From contig NC_010718.1 of NCBI RefSeq assembly GCF_000020005.1, positions 935,001-999,000 on the forward strand: 64,000 nt of DNA. Reading direction: 5' to 3'. Shown in pieces: positions 25,565 to 34,696 of the stretch (within the stretch, counting starts at the first letter, position 1; the number at the start of each line of letters is the position of its first letter). A program made the position numbers and the translations under genes. The notes under the pieces are model-generated. The model saw only the letters and a program-made list of their open reading frames with translations, had not been told where the DNA came from and searched no databases. Source of the stretch: Natranaerobius thermophilus JW/NM-WN-LF (lineage in GTDB: Bacteria > Bacillota > Natranaerobiia > Natranaerobiales > Natranaerobiaceae).

Positions 25565-28402
25565 TTGAGGAATAAGTTTATTATTTTAATGTTTGTTGTG
25601 ATTTTTTTATTATTTTCAATGGGGTCTATAGCTAATTTCATTACAGAATGGCAATGGTTCTCCAGCTTGGGTTATTTGGATTTATTTGTGATGCCTTTTG
25701 TAATTCAAGTGGTGATTTCCATAGCTGCCTTTATTGTTGGAACTGTATTTGTTTATTTTAATTTGAATACATTATCTAACTATTTATTGACCCCCAAAGA
25801 ACAGGTGAAGCTGTATGAAAGCAAGTACGCAGAACTAATTGACAAATTTCAATCATTCGGAAAATGGGCTAAAATTGGAATATCTGCCTTTTTAGGACTG
25901 ATCTGGGCAGGTTTATTTCAAGGTTTGTGGCTGAGAATCGTTTATTTTATACACGGTGAAGCCACAGGGGAACTTGAACCTGTTTATAATTTAGATTTAG
26001 CTTTTTACTTATTTAGATTGCCTATGTATCAACAGATTGTAACAGCACTTATAAGTTTAGTTTTATTCACTTTAATTGCTGTTGTCGTAATTTACCTTGC
26101 AAGGGGCTTTCTATCATGGAATACTATCAAAGATGATGGTGGTTTTCCCGCTGGTCGTTTGGCGTTAAGACATATCAATATATTGTTAGGGATTTTCTTA
26201 TTAGTTTTAGCACTTAATGCCATACTGGGAAGGTATGAGTTGTTGTTTTCTGCCCGGGGAGCTGTCTTTGGTGCTGGATATACGGATATCCATGTTACGC
26301 GACTGGTATACACAGGCCTTGGTGTGATTGGAACTTTAGGATTTGTTATTAGCTTAGCGAATCTAAAATTAGCCAAGTATAAACTGGTATTCTTCTCTTT
26401 AGGAGCCTTTTTCCTTGTCTCTATATTGGGAGGGGTTGCCGGACAGATAGTGCAATCGACTATAGTATCTCCTAATGAATTGACTAGAGAAAGGCCTTTT
26501 ATAGAAAATCACCTGGAAATGACGCGTACGGCTTATGGACTAGCAGATATTCAGGAAGAAACCTGGGATGTGGATGTGGAAGGCGAGTTGGAAGATGACG
26601 CAGTAGAAGAAGGAGAAGATATAGAAGAAGAACTCGAGGAAATCGAATCAGAACTTCCGCCACCTGAACTTGATGAAGTAACTTATAATAACATGCGATT
26701 ATTGGACTATCGTCCAGTACAGGATGTATACAGGGAAGCACAAGAGTACAGAAGATATTATCATTTTAATGATGTAAATCTAGCCAGGTATCGGATAGAT
26801 GATGAATATCATCAGGTGATGGTATCACCTCGGGAAATGGATGTAGACAGAATACCATCTGAAGCTCAAACACCGGTTAATCGCCATTTAAAATATACCC
26901 ATGGGTATGGCTTGGTGATGAGCCCAGTAGGACAATTTACCGATGGCGGTATGCCTGAATACTATTTGAAAGATATGCCGATTGAGGATGATTTAGGATT
27001 GGGGATAGAAAGACCAGAATTATACTTTGGTGAACTGACTAACGATTTCGTATTAGTAAACACTGATGTAGAAGAGTTTCACTACCCTGGGCAAGAAGAA
27101 GTGGACTTGACCTATCAAGGAGAAACTGGTATTGATATGAGTTTACTTAATAGAATTCTGTTTGCTATTCGTGAACGCAGCAGTTTCCTATTGTTTTCCC
27201 AGGAGTATTCTTCAGATAGTCAAATATTGATAAATCGAAATATCCACGACAGAGTGGAAAGACTGGCACCCTTTTTAGAATATGATAATGACCCTTATAT
27301 AGCAGCAGCTAATGGTGAATTATACTGGATTATGGATGCTTATGTTACTAGCGATAATTTTCCGTATAGTAGACCTTTCCAGGGAGATGACAATTATATT
27401 AAAAATCCGGTAAAAGTAGTTATAGATGCTTACACAGGTGAAACTTCATTTTACTTAGTAGAAGATGATGAGCCCTTGACCCAGGCTATCTCCAATGCTT
27501 TTCCAGATCTGTTCTCTGACCCTCAGGAATTGTCAGATGAATTGAGGGCCCAGTTTAGGTATCCTCATAATTTCTTTACTATCCAGGCTAATATGTTGAA
27601 AAACTATCACATGACAAATCCAGTGGTATTTTATAATCGGGAAGATGGTTGGGATATACCCACAGAAAGTTACGGAGAAACAAGTATTGAAATGGAACCT
27701 TATTATGCCACCTTAAATTTACCTGATACAGACGAACCTGAATTTGTTTTGATGCAACCTTTCACACCAGTACAGAGAAATAACATGATTTCTTGGCTTG
27801 GTGCTCGAAATGATGGAGATAAATATGGTGAATTAGTACTTTATCGCTTTCCTTCTGGACGCCATGTTTACGGACCCAGGCAAATTGATGCCAGGATAGA
27901 CCAACATCCTGACATTTCAGAACAGCTGTCACTCTGGGATGGCCAAGGCTCACGGGTTATCAGGGGTAACTTACTGGTAATACCACTAGAGGACGGTGTT
28001 CTATATATTGAACCCCTTTATTTACAGGCCGAGGATAGTAGTTACCCGGAAATGAGAAGGGTAATAGCTGCCTGGGGAGACTTGCTTGTTATGGAAGACA
28101 GCTTGGAAGAAGCTTTAGATGCCCTGGGTACCACAGCGGAAGATGTAGACACCGAAGTTATGGAAGAAGAGTTACCCGAACGAGAAGTAGAAGAAGTGGA
28201 AGAACTGGTTGAACAAGAATTTGAAACTATAGGTGAACTTGTAGATGAAGCGCTTAGGCTTGAAAGAGAAGCTGAAGCAGCTATTAGTGAAGGAAATTGG
28301 GGAGAGTACGGAGAATTACAAACTGAACTAAGTGAAATTTTAAAAGAACTAGAGGAGAGACTAGATACAACCATAGAAGATGAAGACAGTGATGATCAAT
28401 AA
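25565..28402 (+). CDS. UPF0182-family large membrane protein
   Basis: A 945-residue protein with about seven membrane segments in residues 1-310, then a large extracytoplasmic domain. Family blocks include NYHMTNPVVFYNREDGW and FTPVQRNNMISWLGARNDG. Function is unknown for the family. An unusually acidic insert (residues about 335-375, rich in Glu/Asp) and an acidic C-terminal helical tail are consistent with a salt-adapted exterior. The TTG at 25565 has TAGGAGGG upstream; an ATG at 25532 lacks a site. It lies upstream of thrC with a 23-nt gap. Confidence 0.88.
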   Translation: MRNKFIILMFVVIFLLFSMGSIANFITEWQWFSSLGYLDLFVMPFVIQVVISIAAFIVGTVFVYFNLNTLSNYLLTPKEQVKLYESKYAELIDKFQSFGKWAKIGISAFLGLIWAGLFQGLWLRIVYFIHGEATGELEPVYNLDLAFYLFRLPMYQQIVTALISLVLFTLIAVVVIYLARGFLSWNTIKDDGGFPAGRLALRHINILLGIFLLVLALNAILGRYELLFSARGAVFGAGYTDIHVTRLVYTGLGVIGTLGFVISLANLKLAKYKLVFFSLGAFFLVSILGGVAGQIVQSTIVSPNELTRERPFIENHLEMTRTAYGLADIQEETWDVDVEGELEDDAVEEGEDIEEELEEIESELPPPELDEVTYNNMRLLDYRPVQDVYREAQEYRRYYHFNDVNLARYRIDDEYHQVMVSPREMDVDRIPSEAQTPVNRHLKYTHGYGLVMSPVGQFTDGGMPEYYLKDMPIEDDLGLGIERPELYFGELTNDFVLVNTDVEEFHYPGQEEVDLTYQGETGIDMSLLNRILFAIRERSSFLLFSQEYSSDSQILINRNIHDRVERLAPFLEYDNDPYIAAANGELYWIMDAYVTSDNFPYSRPFQGDDNYIKNPVKVVIDAYTGETSFYLVEDDEPLTQAISNAFPDLFSDPQELSDELRAQFRYPHNFFTIQANMLKNYHMTNPVVFYNREDGWDIPTESYGETSIEMEPYYATLNLPDTDEPEFVLMQPFTPVQRNNMISWLGARNDGDKYGELVLYRFPSGRHVYGPRQIDARIDQHPDISEQLSLWDGQGSRVIRGNLLVIPLEDGVLYIEPLYLQAEDSSYPEMRRVIAAWGDLLVMEDSLEEALDALGTTAEDVDTEVMEEELPEREVEEVEELVEQEFETIGELVDEALRLEREAEAAISEGNWGEYGELQTELSEILKELEERLDTTIEDEDSDDQ

Positions 28403-28425
28403 ACCACTATTATGAGGTGAATATT

Positions 28426-29475
28426 ATGTGGAAAGGAATAGTGAATTATTATCGTGAGTTTTTACCCGTGGATGAAGATTTTCCTCAATGCTCTTTGCAA
28501 GAAGGAAATACCCCCCTATATTATGCTGGGGAAATTTCCAATAGAGTTGGAGCTGAAGTTTATCTGAAATTTGAAGGTTTGAATCCCACGGGATCATTTA
28601 AAGATAGAGGCATGGTAATGGCCGTTACCAAGGCCATTGAAGATGGATCAGATACTATAATGTGTGCTTCAACAGGTAATACTTCTGCTTCAGCTGCGGC
28701 ATACGCTGCGAAAAATGGTTTGACATGTGCAGTTCTAGTTCCCCATGGCAATATTGCCATGGGGAAATTATCCCAGGCATTAATGCATGGTGCTAAAATT
28801 ATAGAAATCGAAGGGAATTTTGATGAAGCTCTGACTATAGTACGTGATATCACCAGTAAACATCCAATTAGCTTGGTAAACTCTTTGAATCCGTATAGAC
28901 TAGAAGGACAAAAGACAGCAGCTTTTGAAGTTTGTGATCAATTACAAAGTGCTCCTAACTACTTAGCTATACCTGTTGGGAATGCCGGTAATATTACAGC
29001 CTACTGGAAAGGATTTCAAGAATATAGAGACTACAACATGATTGAAAATTTACCCCGAATGCTCGGTTTTCAAGCTCAAGGGGCTGCACCTATATTATCA
29101 GGAGAACCGGTACAGAAACCGGAGACCCTTGCTACTGCTATCAGAATTGGCAATCCCGCCAGCTGGCAAGGGGCGTTAACTGCTGTAGAACAATCAAAAG
29201 GGGAAGTCGGCTCAGTATCTGACCAAGAAATTATCCATGCATATCAGACTTTAGCTAAATACGAAGGGGTTTTTGTGGAACCAGCTTCTGCAGCTTCAGT
29301 GGCAGGCATAATGAAGTTGGGTCAACAGGGTTGGTTTAAACCTGAAGATAAAATAGTGTGTGTCAATACGGGTCATGGTTTAAAAGACCCTGACTGTGCC
29401 ATTAATTCCATGGAATATCAACCTCAGGTGATTCCGCCCTTAGAGGATCAGGTTTTAGACGCGGTTTATTCATAA
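28426..29475 (+). CDS. thrC: Threonine synthase
   Basis: PLP enzyme converting O-phosphohomoserine to threonine. The 349-residue length fits the short ThrC class. The PLP-binding lysine is in GSFKDRGM; the phosphate-binding block is CASTGNTSASAAAYAA, and VNTGHGLKD lies at the C-terminus. The ATG at 28426 follows ATGAGGTG; a GTG at 28417 overlaps the site. It is followed by thrB, forming a partial threonine operon; homoserine dehydrogenase is not in the window. Confidence 0.95.
   Translation: MWKGIVNYYREFLPVDEDFPQCSLQEGNTPLYYAGEISNRVGAEVYLKFEGLNPTGSFKDRGMVMAVTKAIEDGSDTIMCASTGNTSASAAAYAAKNGLTCAVLVPHGNIAMGKLSQALMHGAKIIEIEGNFDEALTIVRDITSKHPISLVNSLNPYRLEGQKTAAFEVCDQLQSAPNYLAIPVGNAGNITAYWKGFQEYRDYNMIENLPRMLGFQAQGAAPILSGEPVQKPETLATAIRIGNPASWQGALTAVEQSKGEVGSVSDQEIIHAYQTLAKYEGVFVEPASAASVAGIMKLGQQGWFKPEDKIVCVNTGHGLKDPDCAINSMEYQPQVIPPLEDQVLDAVYS
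28739..28766. repeat. Perfect 28-bp palindrome inside thrC
   Basis: The left arm TTCCCCATGGCAAT is followed directly by its exact reverse complement, with no spacer. It encodes residues of the VPHGNIAMGKL segment. Confidence 0.9.
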
Positions 29476-29542
29476 ATTATTATTTATTGCGATATATTCA
29501 TTAGTTAGTAATATAACGATTTTGAAATAGGGTGGTGTTAAA

Positions 29543-30478
29543 GTGGAAGAAAAAAATTTAGTAAAAGTTCAAGTACCGGGAACTTCGGCTAATTTAGGAG
29601 CGGGTTTTGATTCTATGGGAATTGCTCTAAATATTTATAATTATGTCAGCCTAAGACAGTTAGAACCTGGTTCTGGCGTAATAATAGAAGTCAAGGGCGA
29701 GGGAGCGGATTTCATATCTAGAGACAAAGATAATCTTGTATATCAAGCTATTGCTGGAGTTTATCGCGAAATTTATGGTTCAGATGTCCTAATACCTGAT
29801 TTAGAAATAACCTTGGAAAATAATATACCACTGGCTAGAGGACTTGGTAGCAGTGCGGCAGCCATAGTGGGTGGAGCAGTAGCTGCTAATGAGATGTTTA
29901 ATGGTGAATTAACCAGGGACGAGTTGTTGAAACATGTGTTAGAACTTGAGGGCCACCTTGATAATATAGCACCAGCTATGTATGGAGGATTAACCTGTAG
30001 TCTAATAACTCGGGAAAACGAATTAATGTTCAGAACAGTTGATGTAGTAGAAGATTGGAATTTCATCATAATTGTACCTGGTCAAGAACTATCAACTCAA
30101 AAAGCCCGAGAAGCTTTACCAGAAAGAATTGCGTTTCAAGATGGTTTGTTTAATTTGAGTCGAGCTAATATGTTGATCTTAGCCTTTCAACAGCGAGATT
30201 ATGAATTGTTATGGCATAGTATGGATGACGAACTTCATGAGCCCTACCGGGCAAAATTAATACCCGGCTTGGATAGATTGTTGCAAGAAGTACGAGGGGC
30301 GGGTATTCCTGCTGCTATTAGTGGAGCAGGTCCTTCTATAGCATGTGTTTTAAGTGAGATTGAAGAAGAAAAAATTGTCCGTGAGCTCGGAAAAGAGAAA
30401 TTTAGTGCTCACGGAATCGAGAGCAATTTTTTCAAATTAAAACCCGATAACTCTGGAGCCAAGTCTATATTACATTAA
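29543..30478 (+). CDS. thrB: Homoserine kinase
   Basis: GHMP-family kinase making O-phosphohomoserine for the preceding threonine synthase. The N-terminus has VPGTSANLGAGFDSMG, the ATP loop is PLARGLGSSAAA, and the C-terminal motif is AISGAGPSIAC. The 311-residue length is typical. The GTG start follows GGGTGGTG, 67 nt after thrC. Its 3' end overlaps the convergent cardiolipin synthase gene by 9 nt. Confidence 0.95.
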   Translation: MEEKNLVKVQVPGTSANLGAGFDSMGIALNIYNYVSLRQLEPGSGVIIEVKGEGADFISRDKDNLVYQAIAGVYREIYGSDVLIPDLEITLENNIPLARGLGSSAAAIVGGAVAANEMFNGELTRDELLKHVLELEGHLDNIAPAMYGGLTCSLITRENELMFRTVDVVEDWNFIIIVPGQELSTQKAREALPERIAFQDGLFNLSRANMLILAFQQRDYELLWHSMDDELHEPYRAKLIPGLDRLLQEVRGAGIPAAISGAGPSIACVLSEIEEEKIVRELGKEKFSAHGIESNFFKLKPDNSGAKSILH

Positions 30479-31927
30479 AGGTGAAAATAGTCTTAAGATG
30501 TCTTCAATTATTTTTCTTATGGCACCTCTATTTTTAAACTCTTCCCAATAAAGAGGAGAGGAGTTGTAAATATCTTGTAAGAATATTTGCCTGTGTTTTT
30601 CGGAGAAATCTTTATCATAAATAAAAGCGTTGATTTCATCACTAAGCCTAAAGCTCCTGATATCTATATTGGTGGAACCTATTGTACAGACTTCTCCATC
30701 TATCTGGACAGTTTTTGCGTGTATATATCCCTGATATAAATAAACTTCAGCACCAGCTTCTAACAACTCACCAGCAAATGACAGGGAAACTGGTTTAAGA
30801 AAAAAGGAGCTTGGAATTTCAGGTATCATGATTTGAACTTTTACACCAGAATAAATGGCAATTTTTAAAGCTTGTATCATGCTCCTGTCAGGTACGAAAT
30901 AAGGGCTTTGAATTTGGATATTTTCCGTGGCAGAATTAATCATTTTGATAATGCCCATCTTAATTCTTTCACTATCAGTATCAGCGCTGTTGATTACCAG
31001 TTGCATACCAGATCCATTGGTGTTTGTGGTGCTGGTAGAGCTGGAGTTTGAAGGGAAATATCTAGCTATTTTTTCCCTGGGTAAATCTTTGGTTATGTCA
31101 GAGCTTAATCGAGCCCAGTCTTGAAAAAAATAAAACTGCAATACTAACACGCTGGAACCAGTGATACGCATGTGGGTATCACGCCAGGGTGTTTTTATTT
31201 TATGCTGGCTCAAGTAGGTGTCGCCTACATTCATTCCACCCATATAACCTATTTTACCGTCAATAATGGCCATTTTTCGGTGATTACGGAAGTTTAATCT
31301 TAAGAGGTTTTTAAAAATGGATTCTTCATAACACTGAACTTGTCCACCGGCTTCAATTAAAGGATGGAAAAAAGACTTTGGTGTCATACTTCCGATGGCA
31401 TCGTAAATTACCCTTACTTTTATTCCTTCTTTGGCCTTTTGAGTAAGGTGGTCAACTAATTGCTTTCCGGTGCTATCTCTATATATCTTAAAATACATCA
31501 CATGAATACTGTCCTGAGCCTGGTCTATATCTTGAAAAAGGCGTGAAAATTTGTCTTCCCCCCATGTAAAAACTTCGATATCATTGTCTGAGGTGTATAA
31601 ACTGTAACTATAATTTCTATGAAAGTCTATTAAATCTTTAACATACGGGTTAAAGTAATCGTTTTTCGTATAATTGTGTTGAGCTAAATATTGATAGTAT
31701 CTTGATAATTCATTTTTGTAATTATCTCTAACAACGCTTTCTTTCAATCTTTTAGCCCTTTTTTTACTCCAGGTTTCTCCAAATATTAAGTATAGGATAT
31801 AACCTAATCCAGGTAGGAATAAAATTATTAAAACCCAGGAGAATGCCTCACTGGGTTGTTTACGTTCAATAAATATAACTGAGATAATTAAAACTAATTC
31901 AATGAGAACCACCAATTCCAGCAACAT
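30470..31927 (-). CDS. cls: Cardiolipin synthase
   Basis: Phospholipase-D-superfamily membrane enzyme that condenses two phosphatidylglycerols into cardiolipin. Two N-terminal membrane segments (residues 1-60) precede two HKD motifs, NHRKMAIIDGKIGYMGGMN and HAKTVQIDGEVCTIGSTNID. The 485-residue length is standard. The start has AAAGG upstream. A run of Ser, Thr and Asn near residue 300 is a low-complexity loop. Cardiolipin enrichment is a common salt response, fitting the inferred habitat. Confidence 0.92.
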   Translation of the reverse strand: MLLELVVLIELVLIISVIFIERKQPSEAFSWVLIILFLPGLGYILYLIFGETWSKKRAKRLKESVVRDNYKNELSRYYQYLAQHNYTKNDYFNPYVKDLIDFHRNYSYSLYTSDNDIEVFTWGEDKFSRLFQDIDQAQDSIHVMYFKIYRDSTGKQLVDHLTQKAKEGIKVRVIYDAIGSMTPKSFFHPLIEAGGQVQCYEESIFKNLLRLNFRNHRKMAIIDGKIGYMGGMNVGDTYLSQHKIKTPWRDTHMRITGSSVLVLQFYFFQDWARLSSDITKDLPREKIARYFPSNSSSTSTTNTNGSGMQLVINSADTDSERIKMGIIKMINSATENIQIQSPYFVPDRSMIQALKIAIYSGVKVQIMIPEIPSSFFLKPVSLSFAGELLEAGAEVYLYQGYIHAKTVQIDGEVCTIGSTNIDIRSFRLSDEINAFIYDKDFSEKHRQIFLQDIYNSSPLYWEEFKNRGAIRKIIEDILRLFSPLM

Positions 31928-32020
31928 ATATAATCAACCTTTCTTTATTATGAAATTCATTGTCATAAAATTTTAATTATTTATTTTTTTCAAAGAGTAA
32001 AGCATTGATATAAAGTGGAG

Positions 32021-32239
32021 TTAAGGACTAAAACTATTATCTTTTTGATTGTTATTTCTGGTTCTCATGTTAATATATAATAATAAAGTGGTTGTAATAA
32101 CTGTGGGTATCCAAATAATTGGATGTTCTCTAAATACAATGTAGAGAGTTAATATCTTAGCTCCTCGGTAAGCTATCCACCAAGAGATAGCTTTTTTTGT
32201 TTTAGGACTAGAAAAGAACCTTCGAGTTAGTTTTCCCAC
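32021..32239 (-). CDS. Small membrane protein of unknown function
   Basis: Not recognised. The reading used is 72 residues from the GTG at 32239, which follows GGGGGA by 8 nt; longer readings from 32257 or 32272 lack a site. An N-terminal basic part (KLTRRFFSS and PKTKKA) precedes one or two hydrophobic segments (AKILTLYIVF and IIWIPTVITTTLLLYI) and a polar Asn-rich tail. It lies behind the 5' end of the divergently controlled CoA-disulfide-reductase operon. Confidence 0.55.
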   Translation of the reverse strand: MGKLTRRFFSSPKTKKAISWWIAYRGAKILTLYIVFREHPIIWIPTVITTTLLLYINMRTRNNNQKDNSFSP

Positions 32240-32339
32240 AATTTTTTCCCCCAACATTAAGTTGTTGCACAATTATTAATAAACAATACCGAGCTCTTTT
32301 ATTACAATAGCATATATTTGTAGTTTTAAAAAGGTAGTT

Positions 32340-32368
32340 TTGACAATTAATTATGTCTATGTTATATT
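32340..32368 (+). promoter_or_regulatory. Strong sigma-A promoter of the flavoprotein-ferredoxin operon
   Basis: A perfect TTGACA and TATATT separated by exactly 17 bp, 65 bp before the TTG start of the flavoprotein. An inverted repeat lies immediately downstream where transcription should start. Confidence 0.8.
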
Positions 32369-32379
32369 TTAGATACCGC

Positions 32380-32396
32380 ATACCCCCGAGGGGTAT
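32380..32396. promoter_or_regulatory. CsoR/CstR-like operator
   Basis: Inverted repeat ATACCCC-CGA-GGGGTAT, placed 11-28 bp downstream of the promoter -10 box. A-T-A-C followed by a C/G-rich core is the form of site bound by CsoR-family tetrameric repressors (copper-sensing CsoR or persulfide-sensing CstR). The regulator gene is not in the window. Confidence 0.6.
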
Positions 32397-32432
32397 ACAA
32401 AATATAAAATTTTATAATTAGGGGGAATTATT

Positions 32433-33800
32433 TTGAACCCTGAAGAACAACAAAAATTCAGAGTAATCATTGTAGGGTCTGGTGTAGCAGCGCGAAGTGC
32501 TATTCAAAGTTTAAATTTATACAAAAATTTAGATATCACTGTTATTAGAAGAGATGATCATCAAATTGTTCCTTGTGCAATACCTTACACTTTTAAAAGA
32601 CTACAGCCGAGTGACATAATAGGTGACGATAAAAACTGGGACACCTTAGACGCCCGAATCATTAATGATGAAGTTGTGAATATAGACAGGGAAAATAAAA
32701 TGTTAAGGCTGAAAAGTGGTAGTTCGTATTCATATGATAGGTTAATTTTGGCTACAGGAGCTAATCCAATTAAACCTCCTATTAAAGGTATGAATAAAGA
32801 AAATGTTTTTTTCGTTGAAAAAAATGCCAGACAAATTAGTGAGTTACAGGAAAAAGCTGCTAGTTCTGGAAGGGTTGTAATTATTGGTGGGGGCTTTATT
32901 GGAGTTGAGATAGCTGATGAACTGAGCGGAAGTGGTAAGGATATTCATTTGATAGAGACAGAACACAGACTACTTCCTAAGGCCTTTGATTCTAAAATTT
33001 CTGATCGAGTGGAGAAGATATTGGGTGAACAGGGAGTTACTGTACACACAAATAAATTTGTCACAGAAATAAAATCCAATAAAATTGTAATGTCAGGCCA
33101 AGATAAATCAGGTGAATATGAACTGGCTACAGATATGGTAATATGTGCAATAGGTGTTACGCCAAATTCCGAATTGGCTGAAGCTTCAGGCATAGCTGTT
33201 AATAGTGCTGATAAAGGAATTATTGTTGATGACTATTATTATAGTTCAGATCCTAATATCTTAGCTTGCGGCGATTGTATTTCAAAACGAGATTTTAATA
33301 GTGGTGGTGAGTCAGGAGTTAGATTGGCATCAACAGCTGCTTCTGAAGGAAAAGTAGCAGGTTTCAATATTTTTAATAGACGTTTTCCTAACAACAAAGG
33401 AGTCATCAACCTCTTTAATACCAAAATAGGAGATACAAGTTTTGCAGCAGCAGGGATAACTGAGTTTGAAGCTAAAAAGAAGGGGTGTCCAGTAGTAAGT
33501 ATAGATGGCAATTTTCCCGATAGACATCCAACTAAATTTTCTGATGTTACAACCAACTATGTCAAATTGATTTTTAACAGTTTTAACGGGAAACTTTTAG
33601 GGGGGCAAGTACAAGGAAGCAAAAGTATTGGAGAATTTATTAACACTGTTGGTTTAGCGATTCAACATGAGTTAACTGCCTATGATTTGGCATCAGTTCA
33701 GTATGCTACTCACCCCCTGCTAACTACAGGTCCAAGTGGATATCCACTTTTAAAACTATCTATAGAGGCTATTAGAAATCTGACAGGAAATGAAAATTAA
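32433..33800 (+). CDS. CoA-disulfide reductase-like FAD/NAD(P)H oxidoreductase
   Basis: Flavoprotein of the CoA-disulfide reductase, NADH oxidase and persulfide reductase group, 455 residues. The FAD site is IIVGSGVAARSA; the single redox Cys is C48 in IVPCAIPY, matching the family position; the NAD(P)H site is VVIIGGGFIGVEIA; LACGDC is the second FAD motif. A C-terminal dimerisation domain follows; no rhodanese is fused. The TTG start follows AGGGGGA. The CstR/CsoR-like operator ahead hints at control by sulfur or copper stress. Co-transcribed with the next gene. Confidence 0.88.
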   Translation: MNPEEQQKFRVIIVGSGVAARSAIQSLNLYKNLDITVIRRDDHQIVPCAIPYTFKRLQPSDIIGDDKNWDTLDARIINDEVVNIDRENKMLRLKSGSSYSYDRLILATGANPIKPPIKGMNKENVFFVEKNARQISELQEKAASSGRVVIIGGGFIGVEIADELSGSGKDIHLIETEHRLLPKAFDSKISDRVEKILGEQGVTVHTNKFVTEIKSNKIVMSGQDKSGEYELATDMVICAIGVTPNSELAEASGIAVNSADKGIIVDDYYYSSDPNILACGDCISKRDFNSGGESGVRLASTAASEGKVAGFNIFNRRFPNNKGVINLFNTKIGDTSFAAAGITEFEAKKKGCPVVSIDGNFPDRHPTKFSDVTTNYVKLIFNSFNGKLLGGQVQGSKSIGEFINTVGLAIQHELTAYDLASVQYATHPLLTTGPSGYPLLKLSIEAIRNLTGNEN

Positions 33801-33876
33801 AAGTATGAAATAATCATTGAGCTTTACAAGGGAGGTATTGTTGGTAAAAACTCACTGATAGAGGGAGGAAATTATT

Positions 33877-34602
33877 ATGTCAACTGCATCTTATTTTATT
33901 AAAACAAATAGGTCATTTTCTTTGATCAGAAAATATGCGTGGTTTGTGACACTTTTGATCGGAGTTGGAGGTCAATTTTTACCACAACTTGGGTTACTAG
34001 TTCCATTCATAATGATTGCTTTAATTGTTATGAGTCTCTTTAAAGGAAAATATTGGTGTGGAAACTTTTGCCCTCATGGTAGTTTTTTTGACCAGTTAAT
34101 TTTACCAATCAGCAGAAATGTTAGAATACCAAACTTTTTAAAATCCAAGCTTGTTATCGCTGCTGTTTTTCTTTTATTTATTATTAATTTGTCGATTCGA
34201 TTTGTGATTATAATTCAACAAATGGGTACAGAACCTTTGACTCACAGATTAGGCTTTATGTTTGCAAACACTTATTTAATGGTGCTACTTGTTGGAGGTC
34301 TACTTGGTGTAGTGATCAATGCCAGAACCTGGTGTCAGTTTTGTCCTATGGGGACTATGGAATCAATTTTTTATAAATTAGGTAAAAAATTAGGTCTAAC
34401 CAAAAAATTTGATGAAAAAGTGACCATTGAACATCCTGATTTATGTCATTCCTGTGGTAAATGTTCCAGGGTATGTCCTATGCAGTTAGAACCGCATAAA
34501 AACTTTTCAGAAAATCATCAATTTGAAGATGAAAGATGTATTAGATGTTATACTTGTGTTAACAATTGTCCGGCTAAAATTTTGCAAATGAATGCATCGT
34601 AA
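33877..34602 (+). CDS. Membrane 4Fe-4S ferredoxin-type protein (NapH/YccM-like)
   Basis: Membrane electron-transfer protein, 241 residues. About four or five segments are present; two conserved loops carry CGNFCPHGS and CQFCPMGT. The C-terminal domain has two 4Fe-4S motifs, CHSCGKCSRVCP and CIRCYTCVNNCP. The ATG follows GAGGGAGGA. It lies 76 nt after the flavoprotein, so they may share electrons, for example quinol to flavin or the reverse; that link is inference. Confidence 0.87.
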   Translation: MSTASYFIKTNRSFSLIRKYAWFVTLLIGVGGQFLPQLGLLVPFIMIALIVMSLFKGKYWCGNFCPHGSFFDQLILPISRNVRIPNFLKSKLVIAAVFLLFIINLSIRFVIIIQQMGTEPLTHRLGFMFANTYLMVLLVGGLLGVVINARTWCQFCPMGTMESIFYKLGKKLGLTKKFDEKVTIEHPDLCHSCGKCSRVCPMQLEPHKNFSENHQFEDERCIRCYTCVNNCPAKILQMNAS

Positions 34603-34661
34603 TGCCTTAAATAGCGGGTAACTGAAAAGTAATGATAATTATTATAAATATAAAAAAAGAC

Positions 34662-34690
34662 TTGACTAATTTGCTAATGACTGGTATATA
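34662..34690 (+). promoter_or_regulatory. Promoter of the large structured RNA
   Basis: TTGACT and TATATA hexamers separated by exactly 17 bp, with predicted transcript start near 34697, just ahead of the first hairpin of the RNA. Confidence 0.75.
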
Positions 34691-34696
34691 TATAGT

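Noticed and set aside
26092-28374. Minus-strand frames inside the UPF0182 gene
   Set aside because: Shadows of the acidic Glu/Asp-rich coding sequence giving Ser/Leu-rich translations; no ribosome sites or family features.
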